Shown here: positions 51,385 through 61,121 of the stretch, in pieces
How the letters are laid out: the number at the start of each line of letters is the position of its first letter
Position numbering within the stretch: the first letter of the stretch is position 1
Assembly: GCA_905214465.1 (NCBI GenBank)
Contig: CAJMMD010000012.1
Span: 7,882-71,881, forward strand
Direction: 5' to 3'
From: an uncultured bacterium
GTDB taxonomy: Bacteria > Actinomycetota > Coriobacteriia > Coriobacteriales > Coriobacteriaceae
DNA length: 64,000 nt
Translations under genes and position numbers: made by a program
Notes under the pieces: generated by a model
Databases searched by the model: none
Told to the model about the DNA's origin: nothing
Seen by the model: only the letters and a program-made list of their open reading frames with translations

Positions 51385-52734
51385 CTACTTGGGAGCGTTG
51401 CCGCTACGGTCGCGCTCGCTTTGCTCCACACGCCACTCTTCCCAACCGCGGCCGGCAGGCTGCCAGAACGCGCCGCGCTCCAACCCCTCGGGCAAATAGC
51501 GCTGATCGACCCAGCCTTCGGGATAATCGTGCGGGTACTTGTATACACCGTACTCGTCGCTGCCGGGACGGTGACGATCGCGCAGGAAGCTGGGCACCTC
51601 GCGAAGACCACTGCTGTGGATATCGGCCAGCGCCGCATCGATCGAGGCCTCGCACGCGTTGGACTTAGGCGCCAGGCACACATAGAGCGCAGCCTGAGCC
51701 AGGTTGATGCGACACTCGGGATAGCCAATGACCTCGGCAGATTTAAATGCGGCATGTGCCACCAGAAGCGCCTGCGGGTCGGCGTTGCCAACATCCTCGG
51801 AAGCCTGAATCATAATGCGGCGAGCGATAAACTTGGGATCCTCCCCTGCATCGATCATGCGCGCGAGCCAATAGATCGTGGCATCGGGGTCGCTGCCGCG
51901 CATAGATTTAATAAACGCACTGATAATGTCGTAGTGCATGTCACCGTTTTTGTCATACGAAAACCCACGACGTGGATTGGCGATCTTCACGTCATCCACG
52001 GTAATGGGATAGCGTTCCCCGGCCGCCGGCGCTGGCGTTCCCTCGGTATCGGGACGCGTAACGGCAATCTCGCTCGCAAGCTCGAGCGTCGTGAGTGCTG
52101 AGCGAGCATCGCCCGCGGCCAATGTGCAAATGGTTTTAACCGTATCCTCATCGGCCGAGAACTTACCGTTTAAACCCTGCGGCGCCTCGAGCGCACGCTC
52201 AATGAGCATGGCGATATCCTCGTCCTTCAGGTGCTCAAGCTCTACCACACGCCCACGCGAGAGCAATGCCGAGTTGACCTCAAAGTACGGGTTTTCCGTC
52301 GTGGCACCAATCATAATGACGGTGCGGTTCTCAACCGCATGCAGTAAGGCATCCTGCTGCGACTTAGAGAAGCGATGGATCTCATCGATAAACAGAATGG
52401 TGCGGCGGTCGTAGGTGTTCAGACGGGTCTTAGCCTCATCGATTACGCGGCGCAGGTCCTTCACAGTGCCCGTCACGGCGCTGACCTCGACAAACTCGCT
52501 CTTGGTATGGTTGGCGATAATGTGGGCCAGCGTCGTCTTGCCCGTGCCAGCCGGGCCGTACAGAATCACGCTCGACAGCACGTCATGCTCAATCGCGGCG
52601 CGCAGCCACGAGCCCTTACCGACGGCCTTTTGCTGGCCCACATACTCGTCGAGCGAATTGGGGCGCATACGCACCGCAAGCGGCGCATTTTTAAAGGAGC
52701 GCTCGCGCGTCGAAGCAGAAAAAAGGTCGTCCAT
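51385..52734 (-). CDS. rarA: Replication-associated recombination protein RarA (MgsA)
   Basis: The 449-residue AAA+ ATPase acts at stalled forks. Walker A is GPAGTGKTTLA, Walker B LFIDEIHRFSKSQQDALL, sensor ATTENPYFEVN, and the C-terminal tetramerisation domain ends in YLPEGLERG..W. The ATG at 52734 gives MDDLFS at the N-terminus; ATGs at 52740 and 52749 are also in frame and none has a strong ribosome binding site. Confidence 0.92.
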   Translation of the reverse strand: MDDLFSASTRERSFKNAPLAVRMRPNSLDEYVGQQKAVGKGSWLRAAIEHDVLSSVILYGPAGTGKTTLAHIIANHTKSEFVEVSAVTGTVKDLRRVIDEAKTRLNTYDRRTILFIDEIHRFSKSQQDALLHAVENRTVIMIGATTENPYFEVNSALLSRGRVVELEHLKDEDIAMLIERALEAPQGLNGKFSADEDTVKTICTLAAGDARSALTTLELASEIAVTRPDTEGTPAPAAGERYPITVDDVKIANPRRGFSYDKNGDMHYDIISAFIKSMRGSDPDATIYWLARMIDAGEDPKFIARRIMIQASEDVGNADPQALLVAHAAFKSAEVIGYPECRINLAQAALYVCLAPKSNACEASIDAALADIHSSGLREVPSFLRDRHRPGSDEYGVYKYPHDYPEGWVDQRYLPEGLERGAFWQPAGRGWEEWRVEQSERDRSGNAPK

Positions 52735-52794
52735 AGCCATCCCGTGCATTAATCAAAATCGTTGTTGACCAACAGTATACCGAAAGGATACGAA

Positions 52795-54042
52795 CTACCG
52801 TTCGTTAATATACGTGCGGTGCGGAAACTTTAGACCTGGGAACAATTTGCTCGTCAGCTCGCAGAAATAACCATCCGTCATGCTTGCGATGTAATCGACG
52901 ACGACCTGATCCTTGTCGTCCTGCCAGGCATAGGTGCGATCGTAGTAGGAAAGCTGCTGCTCAATGCGCGAAACATGATGCTTAAAGATGTAAGAGAACT
53001 CGTCGCCTTTATTTAGATCCTGCAGGCAACGGTCGTAGAGCTTTTCGAAGGCCTCACGCAACTCTGCCTCGGAATCGCCTTCGATACCGCCCTTGCTATA
53101 GATCTTCTCGTAGTTCTCGCGCTTCGCCCGGCGGATCTCCTCAAACAGGTCCTCGCTCATCTCGATACGCGGTTTGCCATAGCTATGCTCAACGATATCG
53201 ATGGAAGCGTGCGTGAGAATCCAGCTGTTATAGGCGCCGCCCCGACCATCGTCAAAAGCGTCGGGCGACAGCAGGCCCGCCGCAATGGCGTCCTGACGAT
53301 CACGACCGACGTAGGCGAGGATATCCGAGATACGCACCACACAGCCCTCGAGGGTCATGGGGCGCAGGTGCTCGATCGCGCCATAGCCCGTGGCAATGCA
53401 GTCCTCGACGGTACGGTCGAACTGGTCAAACGACGCCATGTCCGAGAGTCCAAAGACACGCTGCTCGTACTCGCCGTTATGGCACAGCACGCCGTCGAGC
53501 GTCTGGAGCGACACGTTGCGGCCGTACAGCGCGTCGAGCACGCGGACGGACTGCACGTTATGGAAAAAATAACGACCCGTACGCTCGTGATAGATATCGT
53601 TGAGGAAACGCTCGCCGGCATGGCCAAAGGGCGTGTGGCCCAAATCGTGGCCCAGGCCAATCGCCTCGATCAAATCGCAGTTGAGGCCCAGGGCACGGCC
53701 GATATCGCGGGCAATGCGCGAGACAAGCTGCACATGAAGGCCGCGCCGCGACAGGTCGTCGTTGCTGCGAAAGCTAAAGACCTGCGTTTTGCCTGCATAA
53801 CGCGTGTACGCAGGAAGATGAAGAATCTTTTCGGTATCGCGCATAAACGCCGGACGCATAAGCGTGCCTTTGTCGGCAGCGCGATCTATACGACGAATGA
53901 CCTGGTCGTCGCAGCATCGATAAGGATTAACGACACCCGAGGCGCGGTCGGCGGCGATACGCTCGACCAGCTCGGGCGACAACGCCGCGGGAATGCGGTC
54001 CATGCGCGCCTTAATGACGGCCGTTTCTTGATTAGTTGCCAT
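52795..54042 (-). CDS. dGTPase-like HD-domain nucleotidohydrolase
   Basis: The 415-residue protein has the HD core GLGHDLGHTPFGHAGERFL and upstream FRSNDDLSRRGLHVQLVSRIARDIGRALG, as in deoxyguanosinetriphosphate triphosphohydrolases. Predicted to hydrolyse dNTPs and affect pool balance. The ATG at 54042 has AAGGAG seven bases upstream. Probably monocistronic. Confidence 0.85.
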   Translation of the reverse strand: MATNQETAVIKARMDRIPAALSPELVERIAADRASGVVNPYRCCDDQVIRRIDRAADKGTLMRPAFMRDTEKILHLPAYTRYAGKTQVFSFRSNDDLSRRGLHVQLVSRIARDIGRALGLNCDLIEAIGLGHDLGHTPFGHAGERFLNDIYHERTGRYFFHNVQSVRVLDALYGRNVSLQTLDGVLCHNGEYEQRVFGLSDMASFDQFDRTVEDCIATGYGAIEHLRPMTLEGCVVRISDILAYVGRDRQDAIAAGLLSPDAFDDGRGGAYNSWILTHASIDIVEHSYGKPRIEMSEDLFEEIRRAKRENYEKIYSKGGIEGDSEAELREAFEKLYDRCLQDLNKGDEFSYIFKHHVSRIEQQLSYYDRTYAWQDDKDQVVVDYIASMTDGYFCELTSKLFPGLKFPHRTYINER

Positions 54043-54073
54043 GGCATGCTCCTTAAAAAGGATGCGCAATCGG

Positions 54074-54496
54074 TTACAATGTCCAGCCCACGACCTCGAT
54101 TATGGCAAATATCGGCACCAAAAACGGGAGCAATGGCAGGGAGCGCGATTTTGTGAAGAGGCAGGAGAGGGCCAGGACCAGGAGCGCGACGGCAAATGCC
54201 ACGATGCCGCCCAGAGGGTCGAGCGTGCAAAGCGCGAAAAGCGCCTTGGCATCCCCCATGCCGATGCCGGGGGCCTGGCGGAAACGCCGCCAAAGCGACT
54301 CGGTCAGCACAAGGGAAAGGTACACGATAACGGCAGGACCGGCGTGGTCAAGCGCCGTGTTCAAGCCCCTGTCCAGCCAAACGCCTGCAAACGCCGCCAC
54401 GGCGCATGCGGCGGCAAGCGCGTTGGGAAACCGCCGTTCACGGACATCAATCACCGCACCGGCAAAGGCGCAGATCCAAAAGGGAATATAGACCAT
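54074..54496 (-). CDS. Short prepilin peptidase (A24 family)
   Basis: The 140-residue membrane protein has the two catalytic aspartates of type IV prepilin peptidases: IDVRERRFPN near the N-terminus and GMGDAK near the middle, among five or so helices. It lacks the N-terminal methyltransferase domain of PilD, as in TadV/CpaA-type enzymes. No pilin or Tad genes are in the window. The ATG at 54496 follows GGGAGG. Confidence 0.78.
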   Translation of the reverse strand: MVYIPFWICAFAGAVIDVRERRFPNALAAACAVAAFAGVWLDRGLNTALDHAGPAVIVYLSLVLTESLWRRFRQAPGIGMGDAKALFALCTLDPLGGIVAFAVALLVLALSCLFTKSRSLPLLPFLVPIFAIIEVVGWTL

Positions 54497-54529
54497 TGAA
54501 CACCTCCCGGGGCAGTCTCTCAAAAGCAA

Positions 54530-54572
54530 AAACCACCACAAAGGTGCCTGTCCCCTTCGTGGTGGTTTTGGT
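54530..54572 (-). terminator. Terminator with dispersed hairpin sequence, copy 1
   Basis: ACCACCAC and GTGGTGGT arms enclose the loop AAAGGTGCCTGTCCCCTT; the minus-strand transcript of the glycosyltransferase gene then reads into TTTTTG. The same hairpin, with its loop inverted, occurs at 62215-62256. Confidence 0.7.
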
Positions 54573-54577
54573 GGTGG

Positions 54578-55873
54578 TTATTTAGCGCCCTGCATGACCT
54601 CGTCGAGGGTAACGCTGACGGCATGCTGCGTCGGGACCCAGTCGACCTTCAGGAACAACGCAGCCACCGTGATGGGGATATAGCTGAACATAAAGATCGG
54701 AAAGGTAAACAGGTTGGTCACCAGGCGCCACTTTTGCGCACAATGAATGTGCTTGTACTCGAAGATGGTCGTAAGTAGAGCCAGGATAAAGAAGGTCTGA
54801 TACATCATCGCGAAGGTCATAATGAGCGAGGCGGCACAAGCCTGCATCTCGACCTCGGTGGCCAAGAAGCCATGCGAAAGACCACCGACGATCAGGAACG
54901 TGGCGTTGGCGAGCATCGAAATCAGCGATAACAGCATACCAGGGGCAATCGTCATAAACATGTCATATGCGGCAAAGCGATGATAGCGGAACGTCGATTT
55001 GACCAGATGCTTACCGTAGGTAAAGAACACCTGGTAGAAGCCCTTGGTCCAGCGCATACGCTGCTTCCAGGACGCCTTAAACGTCACGGGCTGCTCGTCA
55101 AAGAACTCCGCCGGCGCATAGCCAATACGAATGCCGTGAATAGCGCAGAACGTGGTGAACTGAATATCCTCGGTCAGCGTATGGAACTGCCAGCCGTGCA
55201 TGCCCTCAATAACGCTAGCCGAGATAAGGTAGCCCGAACCCGATACGGCGCAGGACGTCTTGCAGATGTTGCGCGCGTTGTTGAGGAAACGCGCCTCGCG
55301 CAGATACCAAGTGGCATTCGCTGCCGAGATCCACGAGCTTCCGAAGTTCTTGGAGTTACGATAGCTCGTGACCACATGGAAGCCCTGGTCAAAGGCATCA
55401 TTCATCTTGGACACATAATCGCGGGCGATAACATTATCGGCATCGAAGATAAAGTAACCTTCAAAGGTATCGGGATACTCGTTAAGAATGCGGTCAAAAC
55501 CAAAGTCCATGACCCAGCTCTTGCCTTTACGGGCCAGGTCGTTTCGCTCGTACACGACAGCGCCCGCCTCGCGCGCGAGCTGCGCGGTGTTATCGGTGCA
55601 GGCATCGGCGACCACGAAGACCTCGATGAGCTCGGACGGATAATCCTGGTCCTTGATGGAGCGAACGAGGTTGGCGATAACGGCCTCCTCGTTGTGTGCT
55701 GCAATAAAGAAGGCATACCGGTGGAGTTTTTTGGCCTTGGGAGGCGCGACCTCGCCGCGGAGAGCACCGATGACAAAGAAGACCACCTGGTACAAGAAGC
55801 AGACCGTGAGCAGCGTGACGACAATCTGGTTGAAGATCACGATGGGTGTGTTGGTTTGTAAAAAGGCGAGCAT
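54578..55873 (-). CDS. Membrane glycosyltransferase family 2
   Basis: The 431-residue protein has an N-terminal helix, a GT-A catalytic domain (AAHNEEAVIANLVRSI, VADACTDNTA, the DxD in FDADN, LTEDIQF and the acceptor motif QRMRW) and four C-terminal helices. This architecture is typical of processive or polymer-exporting GT2 enzymes such as those for poly-N-acetylglucosamine, hyaluronan or cellulose. Product unknown. No partner biosynthesis genes adjoin. Confidence 0.85.
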   Translation of the reverse strand: MLAFLQTNTPIVIFNQIVVTLLTVCFLYQVVFFVIGALRGEVAPPKAKKLHRYAFFIAAHNEEAVIANLVRSIKDQDYPSELIEVFVVADACTDNTAQLAREAGAVVYERNDLARKGKSWVMDFGFDRILNEYPDTFEGYFIFDADNVIARDYVSKMNDAFDQGFHVVTSYRNSKNFGSSWISAANATWYLREARFLNNARNICKTSCAVSGSGYLISASVIEGMHGWQFHTLTEDIQFTTFCAIHGIRIGYAPAEFFDEQPVTFKASWKQRMRWTKGFYQVFFTYGKHLVKSTFRYHRFAAYDMFMTIAPGMLLSLISMLANATFLIVGGLSHGFLATEVEMQACAASLIMTFAMMYQTFFILALLTTIFEYKHIHCAQKWRLVTNLFTFPIFMFSYIPITVAALFLKVDWVPTQHAVSVTLDEVMQGAK

Positions 55874-55955
55874 GCAGGCTCCCAGGAACGTGTTACGTAA
55901 ACAACCGTATATCTTACCGCAGGCTTACCGAGTTCAAGAAACCACCTAATACTGG

Positions 55956-56969
55956 CTAGGCTTCGAGCAGGCCGAGCTGCGGTACGATTTCGTCGCCGGC
56001 AGCAGTGCGGCCAAGCGAACGCGGGGCTAAGTCGTCGAGGACGGCGGCGAGATCCCACGGCAGCTCGTCGCGGCACTCAATGCGCTCTCCCGTCACGGGA
56101 TGATCGAACGCCACGCGCCAGGAATGGAGGAATTGCCTGGTCAGACCCTGATCGGCACGCGCATCGCACTTACCGTAGAGCGGATCGCCCACGCAGGCGT
56201 GGTTGATATGGCGCATGTGCACGCGAATCTGATGCGTGCGACCGGTAAACAGGTGACACTCAACGAGTGTGTAGCCGTCATCAAAGCGCGTGGAATCAAA
56301 GCGCTCAAGGACCTTAAAGGTCGTGATGGCCTGGCGCGCAAAAGGATCATCGGAAACCGCCATCTTGACACGGTCACGTGTAGAACGGGCAATGCCGGTG
56401 TTAACGGTGCCCTCATCCATGGCGATATGACCGTGAACGAGCGTAATGTAGCGGCGGTCGAGCGTGCGCGTACGGATAAGATTTTGGAGCGCGCGCTGGG
56501 TGTCGTCGTCCTTTGCCGCAAGCATAAGACCCGAGGTATCGCGATCCAAACGATGTACGATACCGGGGCGGTCCTCGCCCTGCACGGTGCCCAGATGGTC
56601 GATACCGCAGTGATAGACCAGCGCATTCGCGAGCGTACCGCTCTCATGACCATGCGCAGGATGGCACACCAGGCCGCGCTGCTTGGAGAGCACGATGAGG
56701 TAGTCGTCCTCATAGCGAATGTCGAGCGGGATGGCCTCGGGAATCACGTCGGTGGGATCGTGCGGCTCGGGCAAATCAACCGAAATACGGTCACCGGCTC
56801 GCACGGCGTACTTTTTGGACAGGCAGGTCTCGCCATTGACTACTACGGCCCCGCCCTCAATCAGATGCGCACAGGCAGAGCGCGTGGGGCAGCCGTCGTT
56901 GGCGCCCAGATAGGCGTCGAGACGCTGGCCAGCGGCATCGTCGGCAACAAGGATATGGATGTCGGCCAT
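55956..56969 (-). CDS. rluD: RluD-family 23S rRNA pseudouridine synthase
   Basis: The 337-residue protein has an N-terminal S4 RNA-binding domain and the RluA/RluD catalytic domain with the aspartate in GIVHRLDRDTSGLM, plus FTGRTHQIRVHM. Shares one base with the lspA stop, the usual lspA-rluD pair. Confidence 0.9.
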   Translation of the reverse strand: MADIHILVADDAAGQRLDAYLGANDGCPTRSACAHLIEGGAVVVNGETCLSKKYAVRAGDRISVDLPEPHDPTDVIPEAIPLDIRYEDDYLIVLSKQRGLVCHPAHGHESGTLANALVYHCGIDHLGTVQGEDRPGIVHRLDRDTSGLMLAAKDDDTQRALQNLIRTRTLDRRYITLVHGHIAMDEGTVNTGIARSTRDRVKMAVSDDPFARQAITTFKVLERFDSTRFDDGYTLVECHLFTGRTHQIRVHMRHINHACVGDPLYGKCDARADQGLTRQFLHSWRVAFDHPVTGERIECRDELPWDLAAVLDDLAPRSLGRTAAGDEIVPQLGLLEA

Positions 56970-57568
56970 TAACGCTCATTCCTTTCGCGAATCTTGCGGG
57001 CACGCTCCCCACGTTGTTTAGCCTTGCGCTTGGCGCGGGCCTCGTCACGGGCGTTAAGCTCGGCGGTCGCATCGACCTCACGGGCCGCGGGGCTCAAGAA
57101 CATGTAACCGAAGAGGGCGAGCACGACGCCCACGGTAATGCCAATATCGGCCACATTGAAGACGGGGAAGTCGATGAAGGTGGTGGCAATAAAATCGGTC
57201 ACGAAACCAAAGCCCAAACGATCGATCGCGTTACCGATAGCACCGCCCGCAACCATCGCCATGCCCACAACCTCAAGATGGGCGAGCTGAGGTGCACGAA
57301 CGAGGTACACGGCAATAGCGATAATGACCGCCAACGCCAGCACGGCAAACGCAATGCCATGCCCCTCGCCCATGCTAAAGGCAGCACCGATATTGCGGAC
57401 AAACATAAAGTCGATAACACCGGGGATGACGGTCACATGCAAGGCGTCGCCCACGGCACGAACCGCAAGCTTGGTCAGCTGGTCAACAAGCAGCACAACG
57501 AGCGCCACCCCACCAGCAACACTCAACCGCCAACGCAAAGGCGGCGTCATATCCCCAGTACGACTCAA
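56969..57568 (-). CDS. lspA: Lipoprotein signal peptidase (signal peptidase II)
   Basis: Membrane aspartyl protease that removes lipoprotein signal peptides. The four helices and catalytic aspartate motifs are visible in GGAIGNAIDRL and FNVADIGITVG. The C-terminal 45 residues are highly basic. The start used is a TTG at 57568 with AGGGG seven bases upstream; an in-frame ATG at 57550 is the alternative. It would process the lipoproteins of the B12 arm, among others. Confidence 0.88.
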   Translation of the reverse strand: MSRTGDMTPPLRWRLSVAGGVALVVLLVDQLTKLAVRAVGDALHVTVIPGVIDFMFVRNIGAAFSMGEGHGIAFAVLALAVIIAIAVYLVRAPQLAHLEVVGMAMVAGGAIGNAIDRLGFGFVTDFIATTFIDFPVFNVADIGITVGVVLALFGYMFLSPAAREVDATAELNARDEARAKRKAKQRGERARKIRERNER

Positions 57569-57725
57569 ATCAATCCCCTACCCTCAAAACAATCGAATTC
57601 CGTTTAACGCAGTAGATAATCATACCTTGACGCAAGCAAGAAGCGACAAATCTCCCAAGAACGGAAACACCGCAGGTAGAGCATAAATGAGCGAGCGGGT
57701 CGCATTTGAGACAAGGTGACGTGAA

Positions 57726-57760
57726 ATGAAAGGGCGCTGACCTTTCGGTCGCGCCCTTGA
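57726..57760 (-). terminator. Terminator downstream of ileS
   Basis: AAGGGCGC (57730-57737) with GCGCCCTT (57751-57758); the minus-strand transcript then reads TCATTTC. A second hairpin, CCGCCGTT / AACGGCGG (57809-57830), lies close to the ileS stop codon. Confidence 0.65.
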
Positions 57761-57833
57761 AATTGAACGTCAGATTGTCCAAATGCGGCCCGCGCAGCGT
57801 CGGCAGGTCCGCCGTTCGGTAGAACGGCGGAAC

Positions 57834-60635
57834 CTACAGGGCATTCGCACACCTCTTGCAAATGTGAGCGTGGCCGTTGTACTCGCCGACGGTGGTGCGG
57901 TAGTTCCAGCAACGGTCGCAGCACTCGCCCTCGGCAGCATCGATGGCAACAGAAAGCTCCTCGCCCTGGGTAAGCTCAACATCGGAGACGATGTAAAACT
58001 CGGCCAGGTCGACGGCCTTGTCGCCGGTCAGCAGCGCATACATTTCGGCGGGAACGACCGCCTTGACGCGGACCTGCTGGCTCTTGGTGAAGGTGCCAGC
58101 GGAGCGGGCATCCTCAAGGGCCTTGGTCACGACGCTACGGAGCTCGAGCGAAGCCTCGAGCACGCCCTCAAACTCGTTGGCCTCGTCGACCGTGATGGGC
58201 GACTTGTACCAATCGAGCAGCGCGGCGTACTTCTGGTGATCGACGCAGCCGGCGGGCGCATAGGCCATGGCCTCGTCGACGGTGTAAGACAGGATCGGCT
58301 GCAGGTCGCGCATGAGCATCGAGAAGAGCTCGGCGAGCACGGTCTGGGCGCTGCGACGCTCGAGCGAGCCGGGCTTCTCACAGTACAGACGGTCCTTCAG
58401 GGCGTCGAGGTACACGTTGGAAAGCTCGGTAACCACGAAGTCGTAAAGCGCACGGTAAGCGCGCGGGAACTCGTAGCAAGAGTAAGCATCGTCGACCTCG
58501 GCCTGGACCTGGGTCAGACGGGCAACCATGAGCTTGTCGAGCGGCAGCAGGTCGGCAAAAGCGACGCCGTCGGTCTCGGGCTCAAACTGGCCCTCGAGCT
58601 CGGAGAGCAGGAAGCGCAGCGTGTTGCGGAAACGACGGTAGGCATCGGACGTACGAGCGAGAATCTCGTGGTCGATGGAGACGTCGGAGCTGGTATCGAC
58701 GGATGCAACCCACAGACGGATGATGTCGGCGCCCATCTCGTCGCAGACCTTGTTGGGGTCGATGACGTTGCCGAGCGACTTGGACATCTTACGACCCTGG
58801 CCGTCGAGGGTGAAGCCCTGCGAGACGACCGCCTTGTACGGAGCGTGGCCGTTGGCGCCCACCGAGGTGAGCAGCGAGCTCTGGAACCAACCGCGGTGCT
58901 GGTCAGAGCCCTCGAGGTAGACGTCCGCCGGGTACTCCAGCTCGGGACGGTACTCGCAGACGGCCTTCCAAGACACGCCGGAGTCCCACCACACGTCAAG
59001 GATGTCCTTATCAGCCTTGAGGTGATGGCCGCCGCACTTGGGGCAGACGCAGGCCTCGCCCAGATAGCTCTCAGGAGCGTCGGTGAACCAGGCGTCGGAG
59101 CCCTTCTCGTGGAAGAGCTTGATGACGGCGTCGAGCGTGGCGTCGTTCATGACCTTCTCGCCGCAGTCGGCGCAGGTGTAGCTGGGGATAGGCACACCCC
59201 AGTTGCGCTGACGGCTGATGCACCAGTCGGGACGCTGCTCGACCATGGCGCCAATGCGGTTGGCGGCGTGGGCCGGATACCACTTGACGTTCTCGCGGAC
59301 CTCTTTGCCAGCCTGCTCGCGCAAGCCGGTCTTGTCCATCGAGACAAACCACTGGTCGGTAGCACGGAAGAGCACCGGGTGCTTGCAGCGCCAGCAGTGC
59401 GGATAGCTGTGCGTGATCTTCTTCTCGAGGACCAGGGTGCCACGCTCGCGCAGGAACTCGATGATGTGCGGGTTGGCCTCATCGGTGTCCATACCGCTGA
59501 AGGGGCCACCGGTGCCAAACTCCTCGCCGGTGTAGAACTTACCGTCGTCGTCAACCGGCATGCAGATGTCGGTGATGCCCTCCTTGAGGCAGGCAAAGTA
59601 GTCGTCGACGCCATGGCCGGGCGAGTTGTGGACGATACCGGTACCGTCATCGACACCGACGTAATCGGCCAGCAGCGCCACGCCCTCAACGCCGTCAAAG
59701 ATCGGCTGCTTGTAGTGGATGTGGTGGAAGGTCTCGGCGGGAACCACATAGGGCTTGCCGTCGACCATGACCGGGGTGTACTCCCAGCCAAACTCCTCGC
59801 AGCACTTGGGAGCCAGGTCCTCGAGCATGACCTCGGCACGGCCCTCGTGCTCAACGGCGACATAGGCGGCGCCGGGCTTAAGGGAAACGGCCTGGTCGGA
59901 GGGGATGGTCCACGGCGTGGTCGTCCAGATGATGAAGTCGACCGGGCCGTCGAAGTCCTCGAGGCCGGCGGGCTTGGAAGTCATCTCAAAGCGCACGAAG
60001 ATGGACGGGCTCGTCTCGTCGGAGTACTCAATCTCGGCCTCGGCCAGCGCGGTATGGCAGTGCTTGCACCAGTGAACCGGCTTGTGGCCGCGATAGATCA
60101 TACCCTTATCGAACATGGCCTTAAAGACCTCGATGTCGGCGGCATCGTGCTGGTGATAGAGCGTCAGGTAGGGATTGTCCCAGTCGCCGAGCACACCCAG
60201 ACGACGGAAGCCGGCCTTCTGCAGCTCGATGTTCTCGACAGCGAACTTGTTGCAGAGCTCACGGATCTTAGCCGTGGGGGTCTGGTTGAACTTCTCGGTG
60301 CCGAGCTTCTCCTCGACCTTGTGCTCGATCGGCTGGCCGTGGCAGTCCCAACCGGGGACGTAGGGAACCTCATAGCCCTGCATCATCCAGTAACGATTGA
60401 TCATGTCCTTGGAAATCTTGTTCATGGCATGGCCGATGTGGATCGGGCCGTTGGCGTACGGAGGACCGTCGTGCAGCACGAACTTCTTGTGACCCTCGTT
60501 CTTCTTCAGAACCTGCTCGTAGACTTTGTTGTCCTGCCAGTCCTTGAGTCGCTTGGGCTCGGACTTGGAAAGACCGGCACGCATGGGAAATCCGGTTTTG
60601 GGCAGATTCATCGTCTGCTTGTACTCGTTTGCCAC
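57834..60635 (-). CDS. ileS: Isoleucyl-tRNA synthetase
   Basis: The 933-residue class-I synthetase has the HIGH motif as GPIHIGHAMNK, the KMSKS loop as RKMSKSLGN, the CP1 editing domain and a C-terminal zinc finger (CDRC...HICKRC). The GTG start at 60635 has AAAGGGG upstream. It is preceded by a T-box leader that would sense uncharged tRNA-Ile. Confidence 0.95.
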   Translation of the reverse strand: MANEYKQTMNLPKTGFPMRAGLSKSEPKRLKDWQDNKVYEQVLKKNEGHKKFVLHDGPPYANGPIHIGHAMNKISKDMINRYWMMQGYEVPYVPGWDCHGQPIEHKVEEKLGTEKFNQTPTAKIRELCNKFAVENIELQKAGFRRLGVLGDWDNPYLTLYHQHDAADIEVFKAMFDKGMIYRGHKPVHWCKHCHTALAEAEIEYSDETSPSIFVRFEMTSKPAGLEDFDGPVDFIIWTTTPWTIPSDQAVSLKPGAAYVAVEHEGRAEVMLEDLAPKCCEEFGWEYTPVMVDGKPYVVPAETFHHIHYKQPIFDGVEGVALLADYVGVDDGTGIVHNSPGHGVDDYFACLKEGITDICMPVDDDGKFYTGEEFGTGGPFSGMDTDEANPHIIEFLRERGTLVLEKKITHSYPHCWRCKHPVLFRATDQWFVSMDKTGLREQAGKEVRENVKWYPAHAANRIGAMVEQRPDWCISRQRNWGVPIPSYTCADCGEKVMNDATLDAVIKLFHEKGSDAWFTDAPESYLGEACVCPKCGGHHLKADKDILDVWWDSGVSWKAVCEYRPELEYPADVYLEGSDQHRGWFQSSLLTSVGANGHAPYKAVVSQGFTLDGQGRKMSKSLGNVIDPNKVCDEMGADIIRLWVASVDTSSDVSIDHEILARTSDAYRRFRNTLRFLLSELEGQFEPETDGVAFADLLPLDKLMVARLTQVQAEVDDAYSCYEFPRAYRALYDFVVTELSNVYLDALKDRLYCEKPGSLERRSAQTVLAELFSMLMRDLQPILSYTVDEAMAYAPAGCVDHQKYAALLDWYKSPITVDEANEFEGVLEASLELRSVVTKALEDARSAGTFTKSQQVRVKAVVPAEMYALLTGDKAVDLAEFYIVSDVELTQGEELSVAIDAAEGECCDRCWNYRTTVGEYNGHAHICKRCANAL

Positions 60636-60654
60636 GGTACCCCTTTCATGTCAT

Positions 60655-60985
60655 GGGCGCGCACGCCCTCTGGGCACCAAAAAAGCGCCCGTCCCTACAA
60701 GCTGGGACGAAGCGCCGCAAAACGGACTGTACGCCCGCAAAAGCTCTTCGCTTAACCACCCAGCTTAGATGCCCTCGCCCGCGTATTCGCGCGCTCGCAT
60801 CCGTTACTCGGCTGGCCTGTATCGACGACCATCTCGGCGATATCTACTAAGACGAACCTGCGCGGCACGTCCGTTGGGACCGCAGCTCCGGGGTGATTTT
60901 CATCGGTCGCATGCACGGGTTCTCAGCGCTCCCCGCTCTCTGTAGCATGCGGACGGCCGACTACTCGTCCCCATCAACGCTTATG
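60655..60985 (-). ncRNA. T-box leader controlling ileS
   Basis: On the minus strand the stem I elements ACAGAGAGC and GCTGAGAA are followed by GATGAAAATCACC, where ATC (60895-60897) fits an isoleucine specifier codon. Further on come the T-box-like TGGGTGGTTAAGCG (complement at about 60750-60762) and then the terminator at 60677-60715. The order and the specifier match the downstream ileS. Confidence 0.8.
60677..60715 (-). terminator. T-box terminator of ileS
   Basis: GCGC..GTCCC pairs with GGGAC..GCGC, followed on the minus strand by TTTTTT (60679-60684). Competes with the antiterminator containing TGGGTGG. Confidence 0.75.
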
Positions 60986-61121
60986 CGGAGTATGCTAGCA
61001 CGTTCCGCGCCAGCGAAAAACCCTCAACACTGGTTTTATACGTTCGAAATTTCTTGCGGCCGTGGACTTTCTCCTGGAGCAAAATACCTGTAAGCACTTT
61101 ATCGAACGAAAGAAGGTTGCT

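Noticed and set aside
57783..60755. 990-residue open frame on the plus strand
   Set aside because: Entirely antisense to ileS, Asp/Gly/Leu/Val-rich with no family match; a shadow of the synthetase codon bias.
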